This document shows positions 49,399-57,634 of a stretch of DNA of 64,000 nucleotides, piece after piece. Numbering within the stretch: position 1 is the first letter of the stretch; every line of letters begins with the position of its first letter. The position numbers were made by a program, and so were the translations under genes. The stretch lies in assembly GCA_964546955.1 (NCBI GenBank), contig CAZJLP010000023.1:4730-68729 (forward strand), written 5' to 3'. This DNA comes from CAZJLP01 sp964546955 (GTDB lineage: Bacteria; Verrucomicrobiota; Verrucomicrobiia; Opitutales; Opitutaceae). The notes below the pieces were generated by a model. It had not been told where the DNA came from and did not search any database. It saw nothing but the letters and a program-made list of their open reading frames with translations.

Positions 49399-51180
49399 AT
49401 GAATACGATACCCTTGACTGTTCGGCGGCCGTTTGCCGCCTCGATTTTTTGCATTTCTTTTCTGCTCTTGCTGCTCGCGTCGACGGGCCGCGCCGCGACC
49501 GGCGTGCCGGGCACGCCGAACTTGACCCAGAGCAACTGGGATGGCTCCGCCAGCTATTCCATCATCATGAACATGTGGTGGGGAAACAACGGCACCACCT
49601 GGCAGCTGTATGAAAATGGGACGCTGGTTCACACCCGCACGCTCGCGGATAATTCGCCGAACGCGCAGACCGCCAGCTTCGCTTTCACCGATAAACCTCG
49701 GGGCAGCTACACGTACACCACGCGATTGACCAACAGCTTTGGCGCGACGACGGGCAACTCCCTGACCTACACGGTGACTCAGGGCTCGGGAACACCGACG
49801 CCGACCGTGCCGGCGGTGCCGACCGGCCTCGCCGCCACGGCCGATGGTACGACCCAGATCACGGTTCGTTGGAATGTTGTTTCCGGCGCGACGAGCTACG
49901 ATCTGCAGCGGGACGGAGTGACCGTCTCAAACGTGACGAGCCCTCACGCCCACGCGGGCCTCGCGCCGGGGTCCAGCCACAGCTACTCGGTGCGGGCGAG
50001 AAACACCGCCGGCAGCAGCGCCTGGAGTCCGGTAGCAAGCGCGACCACCCCGAGTTCGGTCAGTATTCCGCCCGTGCCGACCGGATTGGTCGCGACCGCC
50101 GCCGGCAGCAACGAGATCACCGTGAACTGGAATGCATCTTCAGGCGCCACCGGCTACGACCTGCGGGTCGATGCCGCCACCGTCACCGGTGCCGCGCGTC
50201 CTTATGCCCACACGGGCTTGGCGGCGAATTCAACCCACCAGTACGCTGTCCGGGCGAAGAATAGCGCGGGAGCGAGCGCTTGGAGCGCAACGGTGTCGGC
50301 CACCACAACGCCCAACACACCGGCGGGACCTCTGCCCCGGCATATTCTCACGGGCTACTGGCAGAACTTTAACAATGGCGCCCGCGTTTTGCGGATCCGC
50401 GATGTTCCCACGACTTACAACCTTATCGCCGTGGCATTCGCTGACGCGACCGGAACGCCGGGCGCGGTCGATTTTGTGCTGGATTCGGGTTTGTCCTCGG
50501 CTTTGGGCGGTTACACCGAGGCGCAGTTCATTTCGGATATCGCCGCGGTCAAGGCTCGCGGACAGCATGTCATCATCTCGGTCGGTGGTCAGAACGGCAC
50601 GGTCGCGGTGAACAGCGCCACCAGCGCTACGAACTTCGCCAACAGCATCAACGCGTTGATGTCGAAGTATGGCTTCGAAGGCGTGGACGTCGATCTCGAG
50701 AACGGAGTTAACGCGACCTACATGGCGCAGGCGCTCCGGAAAATTCGGAGCGGCGCGATCATCGCGATGGCCCCGCAGACGATCGACATGCAGAATGTGA
50801 ACAACGAGTACTTCAAACTGGCGCTGTCGATCAAAGACATCCTGACGGTGGTCAACATGCAGTACTACAATTCAGGCTCGATGCTGGGTTATGACGGCAA
50901 GGTGTATTCGCAAGGCGGAGTCGATTTCCTCACCGCGCTCGCCACGATCCAACTGGAGAATGGACTTCGACCCGACCAAGTGGGGCTCGGTCTTCCGGCC
51001 TCGCTCTCAGGTGCCGGCTCCGGTTATGTGTCACCTTCGATCGTGAATCAGGCGNNNNNNNNNNCGCCGCGGACTTATCCGAGTCTGCGCGGCGCCATGA
51101 CGTGGTCCATCAATTGGGACGCGTCCAACAACTACAACTTCGCCAATTCGGTCAGCGCCAAACTGCGGACCCTGCCTTGA
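49399..51180 (+). CDS. Secreted GH18 chitinase with two FN3 domains (contains assembly gap)
   Basis: A 593-residue enzyme. A signal peptide (MNTIPLTVRRPFAASIFCIS to ~GRAAT) leads to an N-terminal beta domain of about 90 residues (NMWWGNNGTTWQLYENGTLV, chitin/cellulose-binding style), two FN3 domains close in sequence to those of the upstream chitinase, and a GH18 domain starting HILTGYWQNFNNGARV. The catalytic motif is GVDVDLE with Glu434, as in ChiC/ChiD-type enzymes. Ten N at 51055-51064 interrupt the last part; related enzymes have more residues there than four, so some sequence is probably missing. The end RGAMTWSINWDASNNYNFAN is canonical. Confidence 0.93.
   Translation: MNTIPLTVRRPFAASIFCISFLLLLLASTGRAATGVPGTPNLTQSNWDGSASYSIIMNMWWGNNGTTWQLYENGTLVHTRTLADNSPNAQTASFAFTDKPRGSYTYTTRLTNSFGATTGNSLTYTVTQGSGTPTPTVPAVPTGLAATADGTTQITVRWNVVSGATSYDLQRDGVTVSNVTSPHAHAGLAPGSSHSYSVRARNTAGSSAWSPVASATTPSSVSIPPVPTGLVATAAGSNEITVNWNASSGATGYDLRVDAATVTGAARPYAHTGLAANSTHQYAVRAKNSAGASAWSATVSATTTPNTPAGPLPRHILTGYWQNFNNGARVLRIRDVPTTYNLIAVAFADATGTPGAVDFVLDSGLSSALGGYTEAQFISDIAAVKARGQHVIISVGGQNGTVAVNSATSATNFANSINALMSKYGFEGVDVDLENGVNATYMAQALRKIRSGAIIAMAPQTIDMQNVNNEYFKLALSIKDILTVVNMQYYNSGSMLGYDGKVYSQGGVDFLTALATIQLENGLRPDQVGLGLPASLSGAGSGYVSPSIVNQAXXXXPRTYPSLRGAMTWSINWDASNNYNFANSVSAKLRTLP
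51055..51064. other. Assembly gap (10 N) within the second chitinase gene
   Basis: A run of ten N near the 3' end of the GH18 domain. The reading frame continues correctly after it, yet the family normally has a longer loop here, so the true length is unknown. Confidence 0.99.
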
Positions 51181-51227
51181 GGGCTTGAGGTAGGGCGAAG
51201 CGTCCCCTCTACAGACCGGATACACGG

Positions 51228-51257
51228 GTGACACCTGTGCGGAGACATAGGTGTCAC
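51228..51257. repeat. Short inverted repeat GTGACACCT / AGGTGTCAC
   Basis: Perfect nine-base arms (51228-51236 and 51249-51257) with a 12-base loop. The sequence style (ACACGGGTGACACCT) is reminiscent of insertion-sequence ends, but no transposase or target duplication is visible here. Confidence 0.6.
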
Positions 51258-51267
51258 TTGAGAAGGC

Positions 51268-51420
51268 ATGCTGGCGGACAATTCGCCGGTTGCGCAGGCC
51301 GCCAGCTTTGCCTTCACCAATAAGCCCCGCGGAAGCTGTACGTATACGACCCGGTCGACCAACAGGTTCGGGACGACGACCGGCAACACGCTTACCTGTA
51401 CGTCATTCCGGGCGTCGGGT
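51268..51420 (+). pseudogene. Fragment of a chitinase-type N-terminal beta domain
   Basis: Translated in frame from 51268, this stretch gives LADNSPVAQAASFAFTNKPR and continues to NTLTCT. It matches residues of the intact chitinase at 49399 (LADNSPNAQTASFAFTDKPR onward) at 35 of 44 positions. No signal peptide precedes it and no FN3 or GH18 domain follows. It is therefore a remnant of a third gene of the same family, or of a partial duplication, cut at its left side near a short inverted repeat. Confidence 0.85.
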
Positions 51421-51507
51421 GGAACGCGCTCTCTGAGCGCGTTGTTCGATCGCGGACCTCGTGCAACCTTGACTGCAAACCAACGCGCTCGGAGATCGTG
51501 TTCCACC
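51418..51507. repeat. Inverted repeat, 26-base arms (GGTGGAACGCG type)
   Basis: Arms at 51418-51443 and 51482-51507 pair at 22 of 26 positions around a 38-base spacer. The left arm reads GGTGGAACGCGCTCTCTGAG and on. This is a different sequence family from the GAGAACGAG palindromes. It lies 68 bases before the membrane EEP gene. Confidence 0.8.
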
Positions 51508-51574
51508 CTCTGTCCGCAGAAATCCCGGTGCAACCATCGGGCGAACCCTTGGGTCCCTGGCGGGACTAAGAGGA

Positions 51575-52654
51575 ATGTCGATTTGGGTTCTCACTATGCT
51601 GGCTGCGTTGCTGACGCTGTTCACGTTCGGGTCCTTGCTCAGGTCCGAGCGGTGGTGGATCCGAGCGCTGGATTTCCCGCGGCTCGAACTCGGGATCTGC
51701 GCCGGGGTGTTGACGCTCGTGGAGGCATCGTTGCTGGATCTCTCGGATCCGTGGAGCTGGCTGCTGATTGGAGGGACGTTGACCTGTTTCGCGTATCAAG
51801 CCTGGTGGGTTTTCCCCTTCACTCCTTTTGCCTGCGGGGAGGTCAAGCCCGCTGAGCGGCCCGAGGCCGATAACGTGATTCGTTTGCTGGCGGCAAACGT
51901 GTTGATGACGAACCGCAACGTCGAGGGATTGCTTGAACTCGTGAACGAGAAGGACCCTGACATTCTGGTGACGCTGGAGACCGATTACTGGTGGCAGGGG
52001 CGCCTGGCCGGCCTCGAGTCGGCCTATCCCCATACGTTGAAGTGTCCGTTGGAGAATTTGTATGGAATGCACGTTTACTCGAAGCTCCCCTTCGAGGAGG
52101 CGGAACTGAAATTCCTGGTGGAGCCAGGCGTCCCGTCCATGCATTTCATTGTTCGGTTGCGGAATGGCGAGCGCGTGCGTCTGCATTGTCTGCATCCATC
52201 GCCGCCGAGTCCGACCGAAAACGAGGAATCCACGGAGCGGGACGCCGAATTGATCGTCGTGGCGAAGAGTGTGGCTCAGTCGAAGATTCCGGTCGTTGTG
52301 ACCGGCGACTTGAACGATGTCGCCTGGTCCGCCACCACCCGTCTTTTTAGGAAGATCAGCGGTTTGCTCGATCCCCGAGCCGGGCGCGGCATGTTCAATA
52401 CGTTTCACGCGAAGCACCCGTTGTTGCGCTGGCCATTGGACCATGTGTTCCACAGCCGACATTTCACCTTGGTCCAGCTCGAGCGATTGCGGGCCTTTGG
52501 ATCGGACCATTTTCCCATCTTTATTTCACTTTCGCTGGAGCCGNNNNNNNNNNAAAAGCCCATTGAAGCGGACGCCGACGATCGGGAATGGGCGGAGGAG
52601 AAGACGGCTAAAAAAGGAGTGGAGCCGGAGGACGTGCCTTTGGAAAAGCGATAG
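51575..52654 (+). CDS. Membrane-anchored EEP-family hydrolase (contains assembly gap)
   Basis: A 359-residue protein with three N-terminal hydrophobic segments (IWVLTMLAALLTLFTFGSLL; LELGICAGVLTLVEASLL; WSWLLIGGTLTCFAYQAWWV) and an EEP hydrolase domain from ~residue 100: IRLLAANVLMTNRN, PDILVTLETDYWW, YSKLPFEEAE, RLHCLHPSPPS, VVVTGDLNDVAWS and FGSDHFPIFISL. This is the layout of the inner-membrane EEP proteins found next to many unrelated genes. Ten N at 52544-52553 split the acidic C-terminal tail, which is outside the catalytic domain. The substrate is unknown. Confidence 0.88.
   Translation: MSIWVLTMLAALLTLFTFGSLLRSERWWIRALDFPRLELGICAGVLTLVEASLLDLSDPWSWLLIGGTLTCFAYQAWWVFPFTPFACGEVKPAERPEADNVIRLLAANVLMTNRNVEGLLELVNEKDPDILVTLETDYWWQGRLAGLESAYPHTLKCPLENLYGMHVYSKLPFEEAELKFLVEPGVPSMHFIVRLRNGERVRLHCLHPSPPSPTENEESTERDAELIVVAKSVAQSKIPVVVTGDLNDVAWSATTRLFRKISGLLDPRAGRGMFNTFHAKHPLLRWPLDHVFHSRHFTLVQLERLRAFGSDHFPIFISLSLEPXXXXKPIEADADDREWAEEKTAKKGVEPEDVPLEKR
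52544..52553. other. Assembly gap (10 N) within the membrane EEP gene
   Basis: A run of ten N just after the catalytic domain; the frame after it stays open to a Lys/Glu-rich end. Confidence 0.99.
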
Positions 52655-52911
52655 GTAGCCGGGCGGCGGAGTGTGAACGGCTCGCAGAAAGAAGATAGAA
52701 GATAGAGGCCCATGATCACTAAAGAAACGACAGTAGAGGTTTGCGGTAGGGCGAATCCGCCCCGGTGAGACGTCAGTGGTCTCGACTCAGCCGTCTTCCG
52801 CTAGTGGAATCATTCCGATGCCCCTGGCGCCGGCTCCGGGCCTTCGATGCGCGTTTGACGGTCCCCAACGTGACTTGCTTCGAGTCCCATGTGCCGCTCA
52901 TGGTGGTGGTG

Positions 52912-54168
52912 ATGTCTGCCGATCCCTTGCCGCCTGAAAAACCGGAAAAGACGCCCCCGCCGCCGATCGATCGATCCGGGTGGGCGCGTCCTTGGGCGCA
53001 GCTGAAATACTTCACGTTTCAACCCGCGATTTTTCCACGGCTTTTGGGGCAAGTTTCGCCCGATGCACGGCCCGGCGATCTCGTCACGGTCTACGATAAA
53101 AACGGCAATCGCGCGGGTGCCGGGCTTTTCAATCCGCGGGCTAAAATACCTTTGCGGGTGGTGACGCATTCGGTCGATCCCGTCGACGAAGGCTACTTCG
53201 AAGCCGCGTTGCGACGGGCGGTGAACCTGCGGCGGCACGTTTTCAAGCTGGATGAGGTCACGGAAGCTTGCCGCTTGATAAATTCGGACGGCGACGGACT
53301 GAGCGGGCTGACGATTGACCGGTACGGTGAGACCCTGTTGTGCGAACTCTACAGCTACGGCATGGCGGTAAGGCTCCCCAAGTGGCTTCCGCTCTTGCAC
53401 GAACTGGCGGGAACCAAGTTCGCGCGCGTGCAGGTCGACCACGATTTGGGCAGCCTGGAAGGCATCAAACCCTCGACTTTCAACGAAACGAATGCGGCGG
53501 CTCCTCGGACCGTCAAGATACGNNNNNNNNNNCGGGAGCACGGCGTCCGCTACGAGGTGGACTTCGCGGAAGGGCACAAGACCGGTTTCTTCTGCGACCA
53601 GCGCGACAACCGGCGCGCGATCGCTCGATTTACTCAAGGCGCGCGGATGTTGGACCTCTGCTGCTATACCGCCGGCTTTTCTTTGTGCGCAAAGGTTTTG
53701 GGCGGGGCCGAAGACGTGACCAGCGTCGACCTCGATGAAGCAGCGATCGAGCAGGCGAAGCGCAATGCCAACCTGAATCAGGTGAGGTTGAAATTCGTCC
53801 ATGCCGACGCCTTTGCGTACGCGCGGCAGATGCAGCAGAACGGGGAGCGCTGGGATGTCGTTGTCCTCGACCCTCCGAAATTCATTTTTACGCGGGAGGA
53901 AGCCGGAAACTGGGAGGGGCGTCAGAAATATGAAGACCTCAATCTCCTCGCGATTTCACTCGTTAAGCCCGGAGGCATTTTCGTGACGTGCTCGTGTTCC
54001 GGCTTGCTGAGCCTGGAAGACTTTGAGGCGCACGTCATCAAAGCTGCGCACCGCCAGAATCGCCGGCTCCAGTTTTTCGACCGCACGGGACCCGGACCGG
54101 ATCATCCGGTTTATTCAAATTGCCTGGAAAGCCGCTATCTTAAGGTGCTGTGGGCGCGCGTGGTCTAA
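52912..54168 (+). CDS. Class I SAM-dependent 23S rRNA methyltransferase, RlmI/RlmK-L-like (contains assembly gap)
   Basis: A 418-residue protein. An N-terminal PUA-like part (DLVTVYDKNGNRAGAGLFNP, VDEGYFEAALRRAVNLRRHV) and RLINSDGDGLSGLTIDRYGE precede the catalytic Rossmann domain: GHKTGFFCDQRDNRRAIARF, MLDLCCYTAGFSLCAKVLGG (SAM motif I), VTSVDLDEAAIEQAKRNANL and VVVLDPPKFIFTREEA with the DPPK motif; the end CSCSGLLSLEDFE matches RlmI. Ten N at 53523-53532 fall between the domains, where homologues are longer. ATG at 52912 is used; ATG at 52900 is also possible. Confidence 0.9.
   Translation: MSADPLPPEKPEKTPPPPIDRSGWARPWAQLKYFTFQPAIFPRLLGQVSPDARPGDLVTVYDKNGNRAGAGLFNPRAKIPLRVVTHSVDPVDEGYFEAALRRAVNLRRHVFKLDEVTEACRLINSDGDGLSGLTIDRYGETLLCELYSYGMAVRLPKWLPLLHELAGTKFARVQVDHDLGSLEGIKPSTFNETNAAAPRTVKIXXXXREHGVRYEVDFAEGHKTGFFCDQRDNRRAIARFTQGARMLDLCCYTAGFSLCAKVLGGAEDVTSVDLDEAAIEQAKRNANLNQVRLKFVHADAFAYARQMQQNGERWDVVVLDPPKFIFTREEAGNWEGRQKYEDLNLLAISLVKPGGIFVTCSCSGLLSLEDFEAHVIKAAHRQNRRLQFFDRTGPGPDHPVYSNCLESRYLKVLWARVV
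53523..53532. other. Assembly gap (10 N) within the RlmI-like gene
   Basis: A run of ten N between the substrate-binding and catalytic domains; frame is kept on both sides. Confidence 0.99.
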
Positions 54169-54476
54169 GTTTCGCGAATACGGACACGAGCCCGAGTTTG
54201 CCCAAATCACTCCAATCCCGCTCGCGAATGTGCCGTGTAACAAGCTGCTCACTACGTCGTTTTTTGCCGTCGCTTAACGATACGAATAGAAACCGCATCG
54301 CCATTTGGTAGGGGACTACCCTCAGTTAAGGGCGGTTGGGCTTGAATTCTGCCTTGTAGTACCGCCGCTTATGTACTTTTAGGTAGGTTGCAAACCCCCA
54401 TTGAGGGGACGCCATAGACTCGCTGACTGAGTAGGCGCCCCCTTGTTCCCGTAAGTAGCAAATTGACCTGATCACT
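54169..54476. other. TonB-receptor upstream region
   Basis: About 308 bases, more AT-rich than the flanks. It should contain the receptor promoter, but no clear Fur-like box or -35/-10 pair was found by eye. The last 30 bases lack a strong ribosome site. Confidence 0.45.
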
Positions 54477-56861
54477 ATGTTCTCAGCATCCCCCGTTCGT
54501 AAGAACCTCTCCGCTGCTGCGTGCCTTCTCGGGCTCGCGGTCGGCGTTCATGCTCAACCCGCCGCGCCCGCCGCTCCGCCCGCACCGGCCGCCAGCGACG
54601 ACGTGATTGAGCTCTCCGTCTTCACCGTCCGTGAAGAAGCTAACCGTGGCTATGTCGCCTCCGAGTCGATGACCGGTACGCGCGTGGCTACGCAAATCAA
54701 AGACCTGCCGTTCACCGTGAACGTGTTGACGTCCGAATTCTTCGAGGACTTCGGCATGTTCGAACTCGCGGACAACCTGACCCATATCGGTGGCTTCACG
54801 AGCCTCGATATCGGCGGTGGTTTCACCCTCCGTGGCTTCGGCTCCACTTCGCAATTGCGTGACGGCTTCCTTCGTCTCGGACGATATGGCGCTAGTAACG
54901 TCGATCGCGTGGAAGTGATCAAGGGCCCCAACGCCGCTATTTACGGCCGCAGCTCGCCCGGCGGTATGATCAACATGATCTCCAAGCAGCCGAAGAAGAA
55001 GAACATGCAAAAGATTAATATCATGCATGGCGACTTAGACCACAAACGTTATGGCGGTGAGTTCACCGGCACGATTGGGGACCCAAGAACCTATTACATT
55101 CTGACCCTGAGCCAATTCGAACGCGGTTTCGAAACCGAGATGGCGCGCAATCGCAATCGCGAAGCCTATCTCGCGGTGAAGCACGACTTCAAAGACAACT
55201 CCAGTTTGATGGTGTCGGCGGAATACTTCCTCCAGATCCGTCACTCGCCCCACGCTTCCGCTCCGATCATCACAGACGCCATGGGCACGGCTTCGACGGC
55301 GGATGACAAGGTGATCGGTTATGCTAAGAACCTCGCCTACTACAACCCCGCCGGTCCGTTCAGCGAACTGAATCGTGGCAACGTCGGGTTTGTCGCGACG
55401 TATGAAAAGCGCTTTAGCCCCCTGGTGAGCTTCCGCGCCGCCTCCAATTATTATCGCGCCCGCCGCTGGGACTATAATGCGATCGGTTGGGGGGCCGTTA
55501 CCATTAATCCCTCCACCGGAGCTGCACCGACGTCGCAACGTGGCACGCCGCCCAACAAGGGCTATATTTTTGAAGATGGCGGCGGCTTTCAGGCAGATAC
55601 GCTGTTCCACTACTGGTTCGGCAATAAGGCGGTGGAAAATAAGACCCTCATCACCCTCGATATCAACGACTACTATCGTTATGATCCGACATGGTCTTAT
55701 GGCCCGGCTACGCTGCCCGAAGTCGCTGCGTGGAATGCAGTACGCACCGTCACCCTGGATCCGACCACCCTCCGTCCAGTCGGACAGATCGGTTATTTCC
55801 CCAACTGGTTCCAGTGGGGCAATGAATCCAACACGCGTCTGACACGCCGCCGTACGACGGTATTCGGCGGTTTGCTACGTCATCAAATGAACTTCTTCGA
55901 AAACCGCCTGCTTACCTATGCCGGCGCACGTTTCGATCACGTTTCGTTCCGCGAGCACGATTACGTCAGTGCTGTTGCTGGATTCCGGGCTTTCGGCGGC
56001 CAGTATGCCAATTACAATCAGGGCGACTTAATCACCCGCACCGTCAAGGAACTGAAGCCTAATGTCGGTGCTAACTACGCGATCTTCCCGAACCTTCGGA
56101 TTTACGCGAACTATAGCGAAAGCTATTTCGTCGACCAGACGACGAACCCCATCGACATCGCCAACCCGACCTACAAGCAGGAAACGGCCAAGGGCTATGA
56201 CTACGGCTTCAAGGGTTCGTTTTTCAACGACAAGCTGAACTTCACGGTGAGCGGTTACTATGCGAATCGCTACAATGTGCAGGTCTCTGAGTTCGTTGAA
56301 CTGCCTCCCGTGGGCTCCGGCAATTTCGGCACGGTGAACTTCCGCGACGGCGACCAACTGGTGCGTGGTCTTGAAGTGGACGTTACCTGGAACATCACCA
56401 ACGATCTCTCCACTGGCCTCAGCTATGGACACGTCAATTCGATTTACACCGACTTTGGCTCGGCCAGTCCGTTGTCGAAGTATCGCAGTGTCACGGGTGT
56501 GTCGCCTGACAACGGCGGTGCCTACGTGAAGTACACGCCCGGCCGCGGGATGCTCAAGGGCTGGTCGGCTAACATTGGCGCCACGTACGTATCATCCACG
56601 CCGTCGGAACAGCCAAATCAAGGCGACGTCTATTCCACGACGTTTCCTCGCACGTTCATCTCCTCCACGGATCAATGGAAGTTGCGGGTGCCCTCCTACA
56701 CGGTCTGGTCAGGTGGTGTGCGTTACAAATTCAGAGCCGGTCCTCTGGAGCACCAAATCGGCCTGAACGTGAATAATCTGTTCGATAAGGATTATCTGCG
56801 CGGCAACCGCCAACCCGGCGAGCGCCAGTCGTTCTTCGTTACTTACACCCTCACGCACTGA
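54477..56861 (+). CDS. TonB-dependent outer-membrane receptor, siderophore/FhuA-like
   Basis: A 794-residue receptor. Signal peptide to about residue 26 (GVHAQ), then a Pro/Ala linker and a TonB-box-like DDVIELSVFTV. The plug has PFTVNVLTSEFFEDFGMFEL, FTLRGFGSTSQLRDGFLR and VDRVEVIKGPNAAIYGRSSP, all canonical. The barrel fills the rest, with LKPNVGANYAIFPNLRIYAN and GLEVDVTWNITNDLSTGLSY and a late NNLFDKDYLRG. The last residue is His (TYTLTH) rather than the usual aromatic Phe. No regulator or periplasmic partner is adjacent. Substrate cannot be read; ferric siderophores or plant/algal oligomers are options in this group. Confidence 0.93.
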   Translation: MFSASPVRKNLSAAACLLGLAVGVHAQPAAPAAPPAPAASDDVIELSVFTVREEANRGYVASESMTGTRVATQIKDLPFTVNVLTSEFFEDFGMFELADNLTHIGGFTSLDIGGGFTLRGFGSTSQLRDGFLRLGRYGASNVDRVEVIKGPNAAIYGRSSPGGMINMISKQPKKKNMQKINIMHGDLDHKRYGGEFTGTIGDPRTYYILTLSQFERGFETEMARNRNREAYLAVKHDFKDNSSLMVSAEYFLQIRHSPHASAPIITDAMGTASTADDKVIGYAKNLAYYNPAGPFSELNRGNVGFVATYEKRFSPLVSFRAASNYYRARRWDYNAIGWGAVTINPSTGAAPTSQRGTPPNKGYIFEDGGGFQADTLFHYWFGNKAVENKTLITLDINDYYRYDPTWSYGPATLPEVAAWNAVRTVTLDPTTLRPVGQIGYFPNWFQWGNESNTRLTRRRTTVFGGLLRHQMNFFENRLLTYAGARFDHVSFREHDYVSAVAGFRAFGGQYANYNQGDLITRTVKELKPNVGANYAIFPNLRIYANYSESYFVDQTTNPIDIANPTYKQETAKGYDYGFKGSFFNDKLNFTVSGYYANRYNVQVSEFVELPPVGSGNFGTVNFRDGDQLVRGLEVDVTWNITNDLSTGLSYGHVNSIYTDFGSASPLSKYRSVTGVSPDNGGAYVKYTPGRGMLKGWSANIGATYVSSTPSEQPNQGDVYSTTFPRTFISSTDQWKLRVPSYTVWSGGVRYKFRAGPLEHQIGLNVNNLFDKDYLRGNRQPGERQSFFVTYTLTH

Positions 56862-56884
56862 GCTGCGAAGTAAGTCACACGCTT

Positions 56885-56918
56885 AGGCCAGGCAGGTTTT
56901 CCTGCCTGGCCTTTTTTT
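56885..56918 (+). terminator. Rho-independent terminator of the TonB receptor gene
   Basis: AGGCCAGGCAGG (56885-56896) and CCTGCCTGGCCT (56901-56912) form a perfect twelve-base stem with a TTTT loop, followed by a run of T. Confidence 0.95.
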
Positions 56919-57021
56919 GGCTTTCGTTGATCGCCCATCCTATCCTTACAGCCAAGGAACCGCGAGCGGGCTGTTGAACGCCCGATTAGCACTAGCAGCA
57001 TAACTTGGCGGGAGGATATAC

Positions 57022-57500
57022 GTGAAAATGAAGTTCTATTTTCGTATGAGCACTTTGTGCGTCGCGGTTTTCTAGGTGTTGCTGGCTGGCTGCGGTTCAA
57101 CGCCTGACGATGTTTTTAATGATGTGGTGCGAACCAGTGAGGCTTACAATGGCCCTGACGTCCTCGTGGCCAAATCGGCGGTCGACGGGTTTTTGCTACG
57201 GATTGAGAGCTATCGCGGACCGGCGCGTACACGTGATGCGTTTGATTACGATCAGATAAGTGGAATGCAATGGCTTAGACTTTGGTCCAATTTACCGAGT
57301 TGTTGATGCTGCAAAGGCGCCTGATGCTATGCAGAAAGCGATCGCGTACTTTGAAGGACACCGATTTCACAAGCGATCCGTTATACTTGAAGGACAAAGC
57401 TAAACATCTCGATAATTTCCTTACTTTCACCGAAGAGGAATTCGTGCCTGAGTGGAAAGACTCTAACCGAGATCGGATGACACGGACGCTCGCTTCCTAA
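57022..57500 (+). pseudogene. Decayed lipoprotein gene
   Basis: A ribosome site GGGAGG (57010-57015) precedes GTG at 57022 and ATG at 57028. The frame encodes a signal peptide, MKFYFRMSTLCVAVF, but then hits TAG at 57073, directly before VLLAGCGSTPDDVF, a textbook lipobox with lipid-attachment cysteine. After that the coding sense shifts: one frame to ~57260 (VLVAKSAVDGFLLRIESYRG), another with NGLDFGPIYRVVDAAKAPDA (~57265-57330), and a third to 57500 (KAKHLDNFLTFTEEEFVPEW). One stop and two frameshifts make it a pseudogene. Base composition is lower in GC than the neighbours. Confidence 0.75.
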
Positions 57501-57634
57501 AGAAGGCGGGACGGAAAAGTATGCCTTAGATCAGCTAGTCTCGCCGACTCAGCGCTAGAGCCGTTGCACGCCTGAGGTAGTTCGATTACTGGCTTCGGCC
57601 ATTGGTCCCGCGGCGTTGATACTACATCAAGATG

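Larger units (their letters stand above)
51181..51574. other. Debris zone downstream of the chitinases
   Basis: Nearly 400 bases with no intact gene. In order it holds a TAGGGCGA-type repeat piece (51192), a perfect 9-bp inverted repeat (51228-51257), a decayed fragment of a chitinase N-terminal domain (51268-51420) and a 26-base inverted repeat pair (51418-51507). Confidence 0.75.

Noticed and set aside
51221..51257. Intact insertion sequence at the chitinase debris zone
   Set aside because: Only a short inverted repeat that resembles an element end is present; no transposase frame, second end or target duplication can be seen.
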